Positions 1 through 15,752 of a stretch of 64,000 nt of DNA are shown piece after piece. Within the stretch, counting starts at the first letter, position 1. The number at the start of each line of letters is the position of its first letter. The DNA is from Theobroma cacao (Eukaryota > Streptophyta > Magnoliopsida > Malvales > Malvaceae), in NCBI RefSeq assembly GCF_000208745.1, contig NC_030853.1, forward strand, positions 1,285,948 through 1,349,947. Direction: 5' to 3'. A program made the translations under genes and the position numbers. The notes under the pieces are model-generated. The model made no database searches, was not told the origin of the DNA, and saw nothing but the letters and a program-made list of their open reading frames with translations.

Positions 1-2496
<2,496 letters not shown>

Positions 2497-3517
2497 TATC
2501 AATAAAAAACAAATGAAAAATTAAATATTGAATTATATGAAAATGAAAAAAAAATTGATTTTTGAAGCTTTCTCTGTAATTTTCTGGTTCCTCTTTTGTG
2601 CCGTTCGTGAGAAAGAAGAGAGCGAATTACGCGGGAGAAGCCTTACGTGGCGTTTTTGTTTAGTTTGATTGCCCCTTCCAACTTTAGACTAAACATAAAA
2701 AGTTTTGCCTAAAATAGAAAGGCAAATCAATCTATTTTAAAATAACGATGCTGGATTTAATTAATAATTAATTACCCAAATGAATGCTGGATTGAAAATT
2801 ATATAATTTAGGTCAAAAAATTGTTAGATCAATACCACTTAGACTACAAGGTTTCAAAAATACTTGCTAAGGGATTCAGATAAGTCTTTATTCACAAAAG
2901 AAGCGAACCTTGGGTTTCTGGTGAATCAATGGAGCCCTTAAACAAGATATATTTCTAACAGGTTTTGGAAGAAAAAAACTGTTTACAAATACATCTGAAA
3001 TCAAGAACATTACACAAAAGTGATATTGGTTTTAGGAATTTAACAATTACATCCCATTTAGTGCAAAAAATCCCCTTCAAATGTACCTAAGCTTTGCTCT
3101 TCTGTTCTTTAGGGATTGTGGCTCTGTATGCAGCAACCAGCAGGCAGTATATCTATATAGTTGCACGTTATACAAGATGACAATTCCTCTTGAGCTTCGG
3201 TCCTGTTATCCCTCCCGAAGGATAATAAAAATCTTCATCTCCAATGGCAATTAAACTTCCGCTTCCATCAGTGGCTATGACTTTCCAGAGTGCAACTAAA
3301 ATTTTTGAAAGCAAAAGAGCGAGAACAAAGCCGATTTAGACAATAACCAAAGCTTCAGTTCAATATGATGTCTATCCTATAAAAGTATCATTAAAAATCA
3401 GTATATATTACTTGCAAGACAATCAGAAAATGCAGAGATTTAACTATGTAGACTAATACAAATCAAGGAAAGATATTAGGTTAAGTAAATACCTGACAGA
3501 AAAAAAAAAAAGTACAT
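2497..3517. other. UKL5 promoter/5' leader and 3' flank of the PMT9 gene
   Basis: About 1 kb between two genes on the same strand. The right part should hold the 3' UTR of the methyltransferase gene starting at 6419, and the left part the UKL5 leader and promoter. The bases just upstream of the UKL5 ATG (2500-2680) are A/T-rich with a purine-rich GAGAAAGAAGAGAG patch. No ORF, tRNA or repeat was recognised. Confidence 0.5.
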
Positions 3518-6419
3518 TCACATTGTCATAAACCCATCACTCCACAACTTCTTTCTGGCAATTAACACCCTTTCTTCACCAGCAGAGAGAGCATCAGTTC
3601 TTGGTTCAACTTCTGATAACCAGCCATCCCACCGCAAGGCAGTGATAAATTTCTGGATATGATTTATCATTGAGTGTTTATCTCTTATAATAACAAATCC
3701 ATCTGGTCGAAGTATTCTATCCATTTCAATCAGGAGGTCCTCTGCACTACAACCACGCTCCTCGATCTCAGAAAACACTGCCCAGGCATGAAGAAGATCG
3801 TATGTTCGTGGGTATGTGGAAAAAGCTTCACACCTACAAAAACAAAGGTGTAAAAGATGAATACACATATCCGAGTAATGATATATGATATAAAGAGCCA
3901 AAAATCAGACATGCAATTTTTTCCATAACTAAAGGAAAGGAGGAAAATGGAGTCAAGGATGTATATATATTTAAAATAAATGCATACCAATCATGAACAG
4001 TTCCTATCAAGCCTCGGTCATAAATAATTTTCAATCTCGCAGACATTTTGACAGGAGCAACATTCATTACCCAGACATCTTTATCTTTAAGGGCAGCAGC
4101 AAAACCCCCAAGGTTTGAGTTCATATCCATGACATTTCTGAAGGAATTCTTCTGTATAACAGATCTCATCTGCTTCCAATACTCAATCACTCTAAAATGC
4201 CATATTTTCTGGATCATAAGAATTTGTCAGTCACCAAAAGGCTAAGGCTATATACAGGAAAGTAATAGTCAAATCAAGATGAAGAAAGCTGGATATAACT
4301 ACACCACTTGAAATTCTTATGTGATCTCAGAAACTTACAGTGTCTTCATGGAATTCCTCAGGACTAACACCAATTTCTTCAAGGCGAGGTGGTGCTGTAG
4401 TAAGCCTCTGTGGCCAAGGAAGTAGTCCACTCCATCTTTCTTTATGCATCTCTGCATTATCATGCAAGAATTGAATTAACACTTGGGAAGAGTCCTGATC
4501 CTAGTTTCAAATTTTACAGACAGTAGATCACTATCATCATGTTGTTGGGGGAAAATTTCTCAATAACACAACATGGGATAATTTATGCAGGCAAACAACA
4601 TGAAATTTCTAACAACCGGTTAAATAGATTGTAGAACAAGAAAGCAACCCACAACTTTCAATCCCATCTATATCCACATGGTAGTTCTACTTACTTGCTG
4701 AGTATGGAGTGATGCATGCCTTCATAGACACATTCCAACTTGCATCTGGGTCATCGCCAGAACTGCACAAAGGAGGCCGAGTCCCAGGATCTCTCTTCAA
4801 GTAACAACTATTGCTCAGAGGCTTCGCCCATATAACAGTTTGGCCTCTCTTCACAGCAACTTTCCAGCACATTCTTTTCAAAAGGTTGTACATTGCATTC
4901 CAGATCTTTCTGTTTTCTGGATCTTGTTCATAGGCTTCAGGAGAAGAATATGCAAAGTACCCTCCTGGTCTCAGTAATCTGTCAAGTTCCAACAGGAGAA
5001 TCCCATCTCTCTGAAGCCAGTCAATTCGGCATCGTGAACAATGAGCTAGCTCAAATGATCTACTTGGATAAGGAAGCCTTTTTGTTCCCAACACACCAAG
5101 GGTTGATGGGATACCCCTCTCTAGTGCAAATTGTATTTGATTCTCATGTACATCATTAGGTGCAAGGGACATAGCTATAATATCAAGGGGTAGGAGATAG
5201 GCTCCAAAACTTGCAACTCCACATCCCACATCAAGAACATTTCTAATACTTCCACCATTGTGCAGTTTATCCCCAGGAAATTTTAGCATCTACAGAAAAT
5301 AAAATGATTCCACATCAGCTCCAAAAAGATCACATCTCTTTTATGAAGGAAAAGTTGCAATTATTGGCCTGGTCGAGGAGAAATAGTTCATTTTCCCAAA
5401 AACAAAACGATCAGATTCTACCAAATGCATAACATTATTTCCGTTCTTGCCTATTGGCAAACAACCAAAGGATCATTCACCCTATTACTAAGATATACCT
5501 GAGCAAGACCAGTGATGTACTTATCAGCACCATCATGAAAATGGGTTCCACCACCAGGAAATTTTATTTTCTCCCCATCAACAACCATCCAGTGCTGGTC
5601 AGATTTCTCCTCTGCAAGATGCGTATGGGGTATATTTGCTTTCCACACTTCATCTCTACTTGCAGGCCATCTTATAGGGATCTGAAATTCTAAAAGCAAT
5701 TTCATTGGTATCAAAAGTAACTGAAACTGTAAAAACTCTTAGCTTAAGCAAAAAGAACAATTACCAACCTTGTAACCTCTTGGTGGGGGGATTAAGCAAT
5801 TGTAACGACGCTCAGGTGGTGGACAATGCCGTTCATAGTGTTCCATTACTGTCAAATTAGGCTTTAATTTCAACTGGTATATAAGGTTCCTATCTAAGCA
5901 GGGTATCAACTCTGAATATTTTATGTCACATATCTGTAAACTCATAAAACACCATCATTTAGCTAAATTAGTAAACAAAATCCAGAAGAAACTTAATTTC
6001 ATTTGACAATCAAAAATTAAAAAATTATATATAAACACAAAATCAACAAAACCCACGTTAAAAACAAAAGAAAATAGCAGTCTTTAGTGAAATATAGAGC
6101 TGAAAAGCAAACATATAGAAAAAATTCCCAAAATGGAAAATTCAACTAACATAAATGCTGTACTTACAGGGATGCTTTTAGGAACTTCCGGGTAGTGCCC
6201 TTGCTCGTCAAGCAAATCATCCAAATCCCGGTTCCTTGAAAACCCGCCAAAAACCGGGTCCGATCCATCCAACCGAGAACCAGTATTATTGGATCTCCTC
6301 GACCCTGGAGCAAATGAAGATCCATAGTACAAACAAAGTAACCCGAGAACCCCGATTAACCCAATTAAAAGATAAGTTAATAGCTTTGTAGTGTGAATTT
6401 GCTCGTTCTTTTGCTTCAT
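3518..6419 (-). CDS. PMT9: Probable pectin-type methyltransferase PMT9 (DUF248, Golgi type II membrane protein)
   Basis: Golgi SAM-dependent methyltransferase of the QUASIMODO2/PMT family, implicated in cell-wall polysaccharide methylation. Seven exons: 6168-6419, 5769-5933, 5499-5681, 4695-5289, 4339-4451, 3988-4208 and 3518-3833, all with GT/AG borders. They give 614 codons, about the usual length. The start is the ATG at 6419 (MKQKNEQ); the open frame further upstream has only non-ATG codons. A short cytosolic tail is followed by one membrane segment at about residues 13-33 (LLTYLLIGLIGVLGLLCLYY), a Ser/Gly/Asn-rich stem, then the catalytic region with CPPPERRYNCL, FPGGGTHF, SAM motif I VLDVGCGVASFGAYL, LPYPSRSFELAHCSRC, LLRPGGYF and the second half NVMDMNSNLGGFAAAL. 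The ending ARKKLW is typical. In Arabidopsis the neighbour of PMT9 is RGLG2, as here. Confidence 0.95.
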
Positions 6420-7960
6420 TTTAGGACCCGGAAATCCCAAATTCTCCCGACTCACTTTAAACCCTTTTTTTTTTTCCCTTTTTTTAGGGTTAAAATGAGA
6501 GTGAGCTTACAAGAAGCTCTCCCCAGATTTAGCTGGGCTGATTTTCGCGGGATTGAGTTGAAGAGAGGGTGAAAAAGGACAGGATCCGGTTATTTTTCTT
6601 TCGGTTCTTGCGAATGATCAGCTGCGGTTGAGTTGATTCGTTGAAAAATTTTAAACCAATAATATGTTTACATGTGGCATCCAGTGGATAGGTCAGGCTT
6701 TGACGTTTGAGTGGTATCGGACTGAGGAGGGGCAGGAAGGTCTTTATATGACAGAGTTTAATTAAAATGTAACGCCTTGGGGAAGAGAGTGAAGAATACG
6801 GTCAAATTGGAACGATTTGTGGCATTCACGAAGAGGGTAAGAAAGTGGAAAGTTTGGCTGAGGTTTAGGTGGAAAATAGAACAGGACAAGATCCTTAGAT
6901 CAGCTTTTGCTTGTGAAGTGGGTTAATTTTGATTCTACCCATTGGATTTTTCTAATTTAAATTTATTGTTAATTATTAATTAATTTTTAGTAGAAAATTG
7001 TTTAATTTTTTTTCTTCACGGCTTTACACCAAGTTCACTTGTAACCCGTGTGATTAATATAGTAAAATATTTTTAAAATATTTAAAAACCCACTTTTAAC
7101 AATAAAAAACATATTAATTATTATTTAATTGTGTACCTAAATTTAGGGACATACAAAAGTTGGTTAAAATCAATTTAATTGAATTAATATTTAAAATTCA
7201 ATTAATTCAATTTGATTAATTTGGTTAAAGAAGTCTATTTGATTCAGTTAAAAAAATTTTAAGTTAGCTAATCGAATTAATCGACTTTAAATGAGTAAAA
7301 AATTAAATTACATTATTTACTATGTAATATTTGTTTGTTGGTTTATTTATTATATAATTAAATATAAAAACAAATGAGTTTGAATACATTCAAGCTTATG
7401 ACTATAAAAAAATATTAGTTAAATAAATTAAAATCGAATTAACTGAATTAAGTCGGTTAATTAATTAATGTAAAAAAGTTGGTTGATTTAATTAAAATAT
7501 ACAAAGAAATCGATTAAGTTGAGTAATAATATTTTTTGATCAATTTAACTAACTTAACGAATTGTTCACCTCTATTTAAACTAATATTAAATCTATACGA
7601 TAGAATATTTAACATTTGCAAATTAAGTTGATGATACTTCTTTTTTTTTTAATGTGAAATTGCTTTGGGTTCCAAAGAGTCCTTTACTTGATAATTATTA
7701 TTGCAATGGTGACTAAGAAGATTTCTCAAGTAAAGAGAGAATAAAATTTGTGGAGTATTTCAATTTTGAATATGCAAGCTTGTCTTTTATTCAACTATGG
7801 TGTAGTGAGTAGATGTGAGAATCTTCCATGTTAAGATTGTTTTATTTTCATCTTCACTTATATATCTGCCATTGTACTTACTTATTGTCCTATCAAAAGA
7901 TATCTCATTTATTACTATTCACTTGATTTTTTTTAATATTTTAAAATATATATTATTTTA
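6420..7960. other. PMT9 5' leader/promoter and AT-rich spacer
   Basis: The 5' leader of the methyltransferase gene lies at about 6420-6600, with a poly-T tract at 6465-6485. From about 6900 the sequence becomes very AT-rich with many TTAATTAA-like stretches. No coding potential or named repeat was recognised. Confidence 0.5.
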
Positions 7961-7969
7961 AATATTTAA

Positions 7970-8172
7970 TTATAAAAATATCACATGATCGTATTATAAT
8001 ATAATATCATTATCTAATATAACATAATATGATTGGTGATATTTTAATTAATAATAAATAATCAATCCTTAGTCATGAGAGTATATTTGTTCTAAGCTTG
8101 ATTAAATGTAATAAAAAATAAATAATTATTAAAATTTTCTTGAATTATTCAAAAAAAAATATAGATATTATG
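7970..8172. repeat. Partial copy (A) of the foldback/MITE family
   Basis: Matches the inner part and right arm of the long-inverted-repeat family described at 56113-56547: TATCACATGATC, then TTTTAATTAATAATAAATAATCAATC, then AGCTTGATTAAATGTAATAAAAAAT and a TATTATGAT end. The left arm is missing or too diverged to see. Confidence 0.5.
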
Positions 8173-10033
8173 ATAAAAATATGTCAACTATCTGAATAGA
8201 GAATTGAAATGCTGACTTTATGTACAATGAGAGCTTGGTTAAGGTGGGGAATGAAAATCCCAAAATCTGGTCCTTAACTTAGGAAGGGATTTACTTAGGA
8301 AGGGATTTATTTTATTTAATTTATTCATGTATATCCGAATAAGCCAGTAGTCCAATGATCGACCAAGGGGTTTAGTAGAACTCTCATATTTCAAAAGTTT
8401 TAAATTTTTATAATATATTTTATTTTTTTAAATATTAAAATTTTAATATGATTATTTTATAAATATTATCTTTATTCTTAAACACGTAATCTGGATTATG
8501 TCACTGTCAATAGTTATGGATTTTCGCCTAACTTGTGGGGCTTTTATTATAATAATAAAAGTTGTATATTTTAAAAGAAAAAAAAAAGGACAGCAACTGG
8601 TAATGTAATTTAATAGAATCAAGTGGTCACGAGTGGAAGACATGACATTTGCATTTAAAAGGCTAGGCAAAGGTCGGTGTGGCCCTCAGGCACTGCACTC
8701 TAGCTGTGTCCGGGGGGGAGCACCGCACCGTCTCTCACCGCCGTTCACATTTGTTTTTTTCCATTCCAGCACGTGATAGCAACTGTCCATGGTTGGCAGT
8801 GTTACAGAGATAGAAACGTTGAAAAATACTCATCCAACATGAAAATGACGAACGAAAGAAAAGAAACGTGTCAGAAATATTGCCGAAAGCCCTATCCAAA
8901 TTCTCTTCCGAATTGGGATACCATCAACCAATTCAAACCACAGCCTGCCTTCTTGGTCCTCCTTTCCATGGTTGCCTTAGTATAATTATAAATTACGACC
9001 TATGTTATTAATTAAAAAAATATACTTAATAAGTAATAAAAGATTCATATTTATATACTTATGATGCACTTTATCTGATTCGTAACATTTTATTTTACTC
9101 AATTCCTGTAAAGTAGATAAACTCTTACACTAGTTTAGATTTATTTTGACTTTTATATCTTTTATAAAGGTTTTATATTAGTGAAAATCTAAATTTGCTT
9201 TAATATCAAATATCATGAATCGAAACTTAAATTCAATCTTGCGTGATTTTAAATTGTGAAAATAAAATTTAAATAAACTTATAAATCACGAACTTACATT
9301 CTAAATTCAAAATATATACTGATAAATGGTGGAATATCTATATTTATATATTTTAGACTTATCTCATTTTTTATTATTGTGAGATTCATGATATTGGTCA
9401 TGTAGTATATTCAAAGAAAATATCACGTAATAAGTAATAAATGTGTTGGCATGTACACGAGTTAATTTGAAAAACCACATGAGTTGGATGTTAGTTTTTA
9501 ACAAGTAATTAATTTAAATATTAAATTTTATAATCCATGATATTAATAAAATGATTTTTTAAAATGAAATGATTATATCAATTTTGTTTTTAAAAAAGTT
9601 AAGTGATAAAATGGATTCTTTCCTTTTAAAAAAAATATTTTTCAAATTTGATGCAATGATTGATATTAAAGATTTAATAATAATAATAATAATTTCAAGG
9701 CGTTGAATAAAGTTTTTGTTTGAAATAGTCTTCACATTAGCATTTGACATGGCTTTATATATTTTATTATTTGGATGTTTACCAGGAAGTTTTTTAGTGG
9801 TTAGATGTTGCACATGTGTACTTAGCTTTGCAAAGACCGAATAAGGGGAGAAAAATATATATTTTTAAAATAATTCTTCATCAACAAGGAATTTTAATTA
9901 ATTTTTTAAAATTATTACACAGGTTTGATTAAATTCTAAGCATTTATAAAATCCATAATTTTATTTGAAAGACTTGAAATATTCAGCTTTGGTTGCAATA
10001 TTTTGGTATTAAAAATGGATTTGATGTCTGTAG
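8173..10033. other. AT-rich spacer with one GC-richer island (about 8590-8990)
   Basis: Mostly AT-rich and non-coding. The island around 8680-8960 has more G and C, including a run of seven G at 8711-8717 and CACCGCACCGTCTCTCACCG. A 70-codon reading frame crosses it (8773-8985), but it has no recognisable domain and is not called a gene. The rest holds no recognisable feature. Confidence 0.4.
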
Positions 10034-10320
10034 AAAAGTCATAAAGAACCCAGGGATTGCTTCTTTTCAACAAATTCTTTCAAAAGTATGAGGCAAAATC
10101 TTAATCTGAAAAAAGTCAAAGTAGGGAACAGAGAATGAAATTAAACCCAACAAATATTCTCATAAAACTTTTGAAAGCTCCAATGTTCCAAGAAATTTTC
10201 ATAATTTGTCAACTTAGTTACATTTTACTAGTTATTTCAATGATATGATCACACTAATTTTGACTTTTAAATCTCCAATTTCAATTGTTTTTAACTAGAA
10301 TATTCTGTGCATTCAGATGG
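10034..10320. repeat. Left copy of a direct segment duplication
   Basis: This stretch is repeated in the same orientation at 10772-11028. Shared runs include GAGGCAAAATCTTAA, GAAATTAAACCCAACAAATA, TTTTCATAATTTGTC and the ending around TTCAT/CATTCATATGGATG-like sequence. One foldback element (copy B) lies exactly between the two copies. Non-coding. Confidence 0.7.
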
Positions 10321-10330
10321 TATTTTTCAG

Positions 10331-10750
10331 TATAATATTTAATTTTTTTAATTATTTAAAAATATTCAAATAAATTTTTATTCTTTATTACATTTAACCA
10401 AAATATTATACTTTTATTTTGAATTAAATAAACTCTTACTAGTCAAAATATTATTTATCATTTTATATTATGTGATGCTAATTTTATAATTGACATGTTA
10501 TAATAAATGATGATGTGACATGTTGATATGAATTACTGACAAAACAATATGATATTTTTTACTCTCCATAGAGTATCACGCGAGTATAAAATGATAAATA
10601 ATATTTTTAATTAATAGTAATTAATCAATTTTTAATCGTAAGAGTCTATTTGACTCATATTAAAAATATAAGATGTTGATTGAAAGTAATAGAAAAATAA
10701 AGATTTAATAAAATTTTTTTAAATAATTAAAAAAATTTTAAACATTATAT
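10331..10750. repeat. Foldback/MITE family copy B
   Basis: Near-complete element about 420 bp long. It begins TATAATATTTAAT and ends AAACATTATA, with long arms that are inverted repeats of each other: ATTCAAATAAATTTTTATT in the left arm against AAATAAAGATTTAATAAAAT in the right, and ATAAACTCTTACTA against a GTAAGAGTCTATTTGA block. The centre carries ACATGTTATAATAAATGATGATGTGACATG, typical of this family. It is flanked by the duplicated segments. Confidence 0.7.
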
Positions 10751-10771
10751 AAAAAATAATTAATGTTTGTT

Positions 10772-11028
10772 TAAAAGTCACGGATTGTTTCCTTCAAAAA
10801 GAGAAAACACGAGGCAAAATCTTAAAAGTGGGGATCTGATAATGAAATTAAACCCAACAAATATTCTCAAAAAACCTTTCAAACCTCCGATGTTCCTCGT
10901 AATTTTCATAATTTGTCGACTTTAGTTACATATTCACTTGTTGTTTCAATAAACCAACTTTGACTTTGAAATCCCCAATTTCAATGGTAGTTAACAAGAA
11001 CTAGAATCTCTTTAGTGTTCATATGGAT
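10772..11028. repeat. Right copy of the direct segment duplication
   Basis: Partner of 10034-10320 in the same orientation, with scattered substitutions and small indels. The pair plus the element between them looks like an old local duplication. Confidence 0.7.
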
Positions 11029-12973
11029 GCTTCACAATAAGTTCATATTCCAGATTGGAATATTAGAGTGAAAACTTACATTTTGATCAACAGACTTGCC
11101 ATAATTTTTTTGTACTTAGATTGACCCCTTGTAGTTTCTTTGACCAGAATAGAAAGGGAGAAGAGTTTCTAGATGAGCAAAAACCAAACAGGGCTTTAAA
11201 CAACAGGTTCCAACTTGTCTTGTTCACACCCATATCTCAGAAACCCCAAGCACAAGTTCCATTATCCAATAATATCTCTTGGACATTGTTATCCCCAAAC
11301 AATTCCTATTTGGCAGCAACTCACATCAAAATGTCTATGTCAAAAGGATAAAGTCTTAGAAACTTGTAGGGATTCTAGTCAGCTGGTAAGCATCATCTTC
11401 ATTGCATCACAACTCTTCATCAAATGAATCATTGTTTGGGATTCATAGACTTTTTACCTATTGAATTTCTAAATGAAATTGATAATTTTTTTTTAACATT
11501 TGAAGCCACAATAAATTTAATTATAATTTACTCATCCTGCGTTTGATAAATGATTTGATTTAAATTCGTCCCATAATCGAATATAGGTATTCAAAATATC
11601 TGTATAATACCCAATTCTATTTAATAAATTGACTAAAAAATTTTTTCAACTAACTTTTATTATTTTTGAAAAAGAAAAATAGATTTTAATTATTTTTTTT
11701 TTCCAGAAGGAGATAAAGAATACTGAAACATGGACAGCATGACATGGGTATAAGTTTAGCTGTGATGGGTGGTCACGTGTGCAGAGAAGAAACCCATAAA
11801 ATTCCAAACCTAGCAAATTCCATGTGATGCCCATCCGACAGTTTCATGATAAGAAGAAAAGAAAACAATTTAATAAAGCAAACATCGAAAAAGATTGTCT
11901 ACTTTTCATTCATGGATTCCACACTTTAAATTTTTAATACTTTATCTCAAAATTCAAAAGCAGAAAAGATACCCAGATCATCCTTTTGAAGCTCTGCAAC
12001 TCTGGGAAGTACAGACTCTCCGAGTTCAATCGAAGGTATGGAAAATCTTCATGACCCAGTTCTAAAAATTGTTGACTTTTGGCTTTTAGATCTTGAAAAT
12101 GTGCTTCCCTTTTAGTCTTAAGCAATTAATAGCCGGCAAGCTTAATGGGTCTCTCTTTAATTCATGGCTTTTCCTTTTTATTTTTTTTTTCATTTTTGGC
12201 TTGGCGCTGAAACGTCGTTTCGTTGACTGCAGCCGCCGTTTTACTTTTCTTTTCTTTGGAGTGAATTTAAATGTGTTTATGGTGGCGATGGATAAATTCT
12301 ATTAAGATATGCCGTGTTTGGTAATCTTTAAGCCGTTTGGATTGAGTCTTGGAAAAGAGGATGATTTTAGTGGCAAATTAGTTCCAACTGAGCAATTTTG
12401 GAAGTATGCTTAACCGGGAAGGCTCTTCTTTGGCTGTTTTAAGGTCGGTGAAGGGAAGCTTACGTTTGTGAATTGGTCTCTTGAGGTTTTTTGGTAAAGG
12501 TGGATAATAGGAACTTTCTTGGAGAGGCTAAATAGTGTATATCCTATTAAGTTTTAATTTCTTGCTTGCTTATATATATTTTGAATGCTTGCTTTGGTGA
12601 GTTTTCTATTTTGATTGGTTTGGTGACATCTTATATTGCATTCTAGAGGGGAGAAGATTAGATAAAATATTATCTGCTTGTTTGGTTTTGGCTTTTATTG
12701 GTCTTAGATTGATTTCGTGTGTGGTATAGTGAAAAGAAGAAGAGGGTTTTGGAAAAAGATTTCAGGAGGTTGTTTGGAAATTTCATTCCTTAATTGTCTT
12801 TCATTAGTGGCTTCTGGTTGTTCTTGGTGTTTATATCGGGGCTTTTTGCTTTTAGGTATTTTTGTGTTTGGCCTGTAGGTGTTGATTTAGATTGGTTTGC
12901 TTGATTTGGTGTGCCGAGGAAGGAAGCAGTTGTTTCGTTAGGAATTGGGAATTTCTTGTAGATATTTTAGTTG
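11029..12973. other. Spacer and RGLG2 5' leader with probable leader intron
   Basis: Up to about 11.9 kb this is spacer with no recognisable gene. From about 11.95 kb it probably holds the RGLG2 promoter and 5' UTR. A donor-like GAAG/GTATGG at about 12036 and an acceptor-like GGAAGCAG at about 12929 would remove a 0.9-kb leader intron rich in T, with the acceptor about 45 bp before the ATG at 12974. Leader introns are common in this gene type; this one is inferred from splice-site look only. Confidence 0.4.
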
Positions 12974-15752
12974 ATGGGGAGTAGTAGTTCAAGGGAGGGG
13001 AGTTGGAGGCAGAATTCATCAATCCGTTCAAATTCACCTTCATGGAGTTCTCATCAGGGGTATCCTCAGTCCTCGTATGGTCATGAAAGCCAGGGTTATG
13101 CACCTCGTGAAAGCCAGGGTTATGCACCTCAATATAGCTACGCCTCCCCACAGTATTATCCACCTACACAGGACCCACAGTATCATCCACCTACACAAGA
13201 CCCACATTATTATCCACCTACACAAGACCATGACAGGGATAAAAGGACGCTCGACAGGAGGTATTCAAGAATTGCAGACAATTACAACTCCTTAGATCAG
13301 GTAATATCTACATTGTTTTCTTTAATCAGAAGTTTTTCGATTTTATACTTTTGCCTTTTCCCAGCAACAAATTGTTACTGAATGTATTCTGTAGGTCTAT
13401 TTTCTGGTGTTGTTGGTCAAGTTGATGAAGTAATTGTTGGGTGGCATGAATTATTTTCCTTGATTGCAGGTGACAGAGGCTCTTGCTAATGCTGGCCTTG
13501 AATCTTCCAATCTCATTGTTGGTATTGATTTTACAAAAAGCAACGAGTGGACAGGTTATGATCTATCTGAAATGCTGGTAATGTATGTTATGAGCATAGT
13601 AGAACCTACTGAATGTGGCTTTTTTTGTAGGCAAAAGATCATTCAATAGAAAAAGTTTGCACCACATTGGAGATGGTTTAAATCCCTACGAACAAGCAAT
13701 ATCAATCATCGGGAAAACCTTAGCTGCCTTTGATGAGGATAATTTAATTCCTTGTTTTGGATTTGGAGATGGTATGTATTTAATTTATTTTCCCTATTAG
13801 GATGCCTATTTATTTAAATGCAGATGCTAAGAATTACTCCTAATTGTTGGCAGCATCAACACATGATCAAGATGTCTTCAGTTTTTACCCAAGTGAGAGA
13901 TTTTGTAATGGATTCGAGGATGTCTTAAGCCGCTATAGAGAAATTGTGCCTCATCTACGACTCGCAGGTTTCCATTACACTCCTGTTTTTCATTATTGTT
14001 TTGAGTTACCTCTTGAAGCCTATCCAACTAAATGATTATTACAATCTCTTTCCAGGACCTACATCATTTGCTCCTATCATTGAAATGGCTATGACAATTG
14101 TTGAGCAAAGCGGTGGCCAGTACCATGTGTTATTGATAATTGCTGATGGGCAGGTAGTTTGCTCTCTCTGTGTGTGTGGGTATTCGTTTAATTAGGTTTT
14201 AAAGAAGTAGATTATAGATAATACTACTCAGGTGATTACCTTGAAAGCAAAAATGAGCAGAAAGGAAACTTGTGTTAACATTGGCGTGGGAAAATGAATT
14301 AAAAAATGCTGACATTATTGTTTGCCGTACCATTTATGATTATTCTTGCAATGCTTTATTATTATTGTTATTATTTTTTGATAGTGGTTTAGAATTTTTA
14401 TTATAGTGTTAGAGATGTTTAATATCACTAATACTGATGGTTGTTTCAGGTAACTAGAAGTGTTGATACTCAGCGTGGCCAACTAAGTCCACAAGAGCAG
14501 AAGACTGTTGATGCCATAGTGCAAGCAAGGTGAACATGATGTAAACCTGTTACATCCACAATATTTTGTCTGTGCAACCATTTCCCTTCTTACTTGTTTC
14601 TTATATTACAGCAAGCTTCCTCTGTCGATTATATTGGTTGGTGTTGGAGATGGACCTTGGGACATGATGAAAGAGTTTGATGATAACATTCCTGCTCGAG
14701 CATTTGATAATTTTCAGGTAACTTCTGAGTGCATACAAAATGTTTCATTTAGATATCATTTGTCTTTTGTTTATATGCTATTATTGTCATGCTTCAGTTA
14801 TTAAGGTTTTTCTCCTTTTGGTTCTCTAGTTTGTGAATTTCACAGAGATTATGTCAAAGAATACAGCTCCATCCCGAAAGGAGACAGAATTTGCTCTAGC
14901 TGCTTTAATGGAGATTCCTTCACAGTACAAAGCAACCATTGAGCTTAATATTCTGGGGTAATAACTCATTATGTGTTGGCCATTTTGAAAGGTTTTTCTA
15001 TTAACCCTTTGCAACTCAAATTTTAATGGTGATTTTCAATTTATTTTGTTGTGCAGTGGTCGAAAGGGAAATGTTCCTGAGAGAGTTCCCCTACCTCCTC
15101 CTACATATGGTGCAGCATCTTTCAACAGCTCAAAACCTTCCCATTCTACCAGTTTCCAATATGGTGCAACATCTTTCAGCAGCTCAAAACCTTCTAATCC
15201 CACCAGTTTCCAACCAAGCGTCCCTCCTCATCCTGAAGATAGTAGTTCTGTCAGCTCAGCTCCCCCAGCTCCAAGTTCCACTTATGATAGCCAGGTATGA
15301 GAAATTTGATGTAGTTGTTCAGTTGGCCCATATATCTTCTATAATAACAGGCTGCATTGGCATTCCATTTTTTGAACTGAAACCTGAAATTGGGAGGCTC
15401 AACTGCCTTTTTCTAGATGCCTCAATTCTTCCTCCCTTCCACCTATTTTACTCTTTCACTGTATATTTGGTTGTTTATCTCGAAGGCTAATATCGCCTTT
15501 TGGTTGTTTTGAACAGCTTTGTCCCATTTGCCTTAGTAACTCAAAAGACATGGCATTTGGTTGTGGCCATCAGGTAAATCTCTCTAATGCTTTTCCTTCA
15601 CTTCTTGGTTTAGATGTTTGTAGAGGAAGGTGCTGACATCAACCCACTCTTACTTTTTGTTTTGTCAGACCTGTGAAGATTGTGCAAAAGATCTCCAAAC
15701 CTGCCCGATATGTCGAAGTCCAATTCAAACCAAAATAAAGCTCTACTTCTGA
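12974..15752 (+). CDS. RGLG2: E3 ubiquitin-protein ligase RGLG2 (copine/vWA domain plus C-terminal RING)
   Basis: Plasma-membrane-associated RING ligase linked in Arabidopsis to K63 ubiquitin chains, auxin transport and drought signalling. Eleven exons: 12974-13300, 13470-13554, 13631-13771, 13854-13967, 14056-14153, 14450-14529, 14612-14717, 14830-14957, 15057-15294, 15517-15573 and 15669-15752. They give 485 codons with consistent phase. The protein starts MGSSSSRE, so Gly2 is a likely N-myristoylation site. Next is a Ser/Gln/Tyr/Pro-rich tail with near-tandem ESQGYAP and (Y/H)YPPTQD repeats, then the vWA/copine domain ([47 protein letters not shown]), a Ser/Pro linker, and a RING finger beginning LCPICL and ending CPICRSPI. 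Same neighbour (PMT9) as in Arabidopsis. Confidence 0.95.

Noticed and set aside
8773..8985. 70-codon frame in a GC-richer island
   Set aside because: No ATG context, domain or splice partner. The composition of the island alone is not enough.
13040..13231. Minus-strand frame full of WIxxVLCRW repeats
   Set aside because: Antisense to the CCACCTACACA(A/G)GACCCACA repeats of RGLG2 exon 1; a mirror of a coding repeat.
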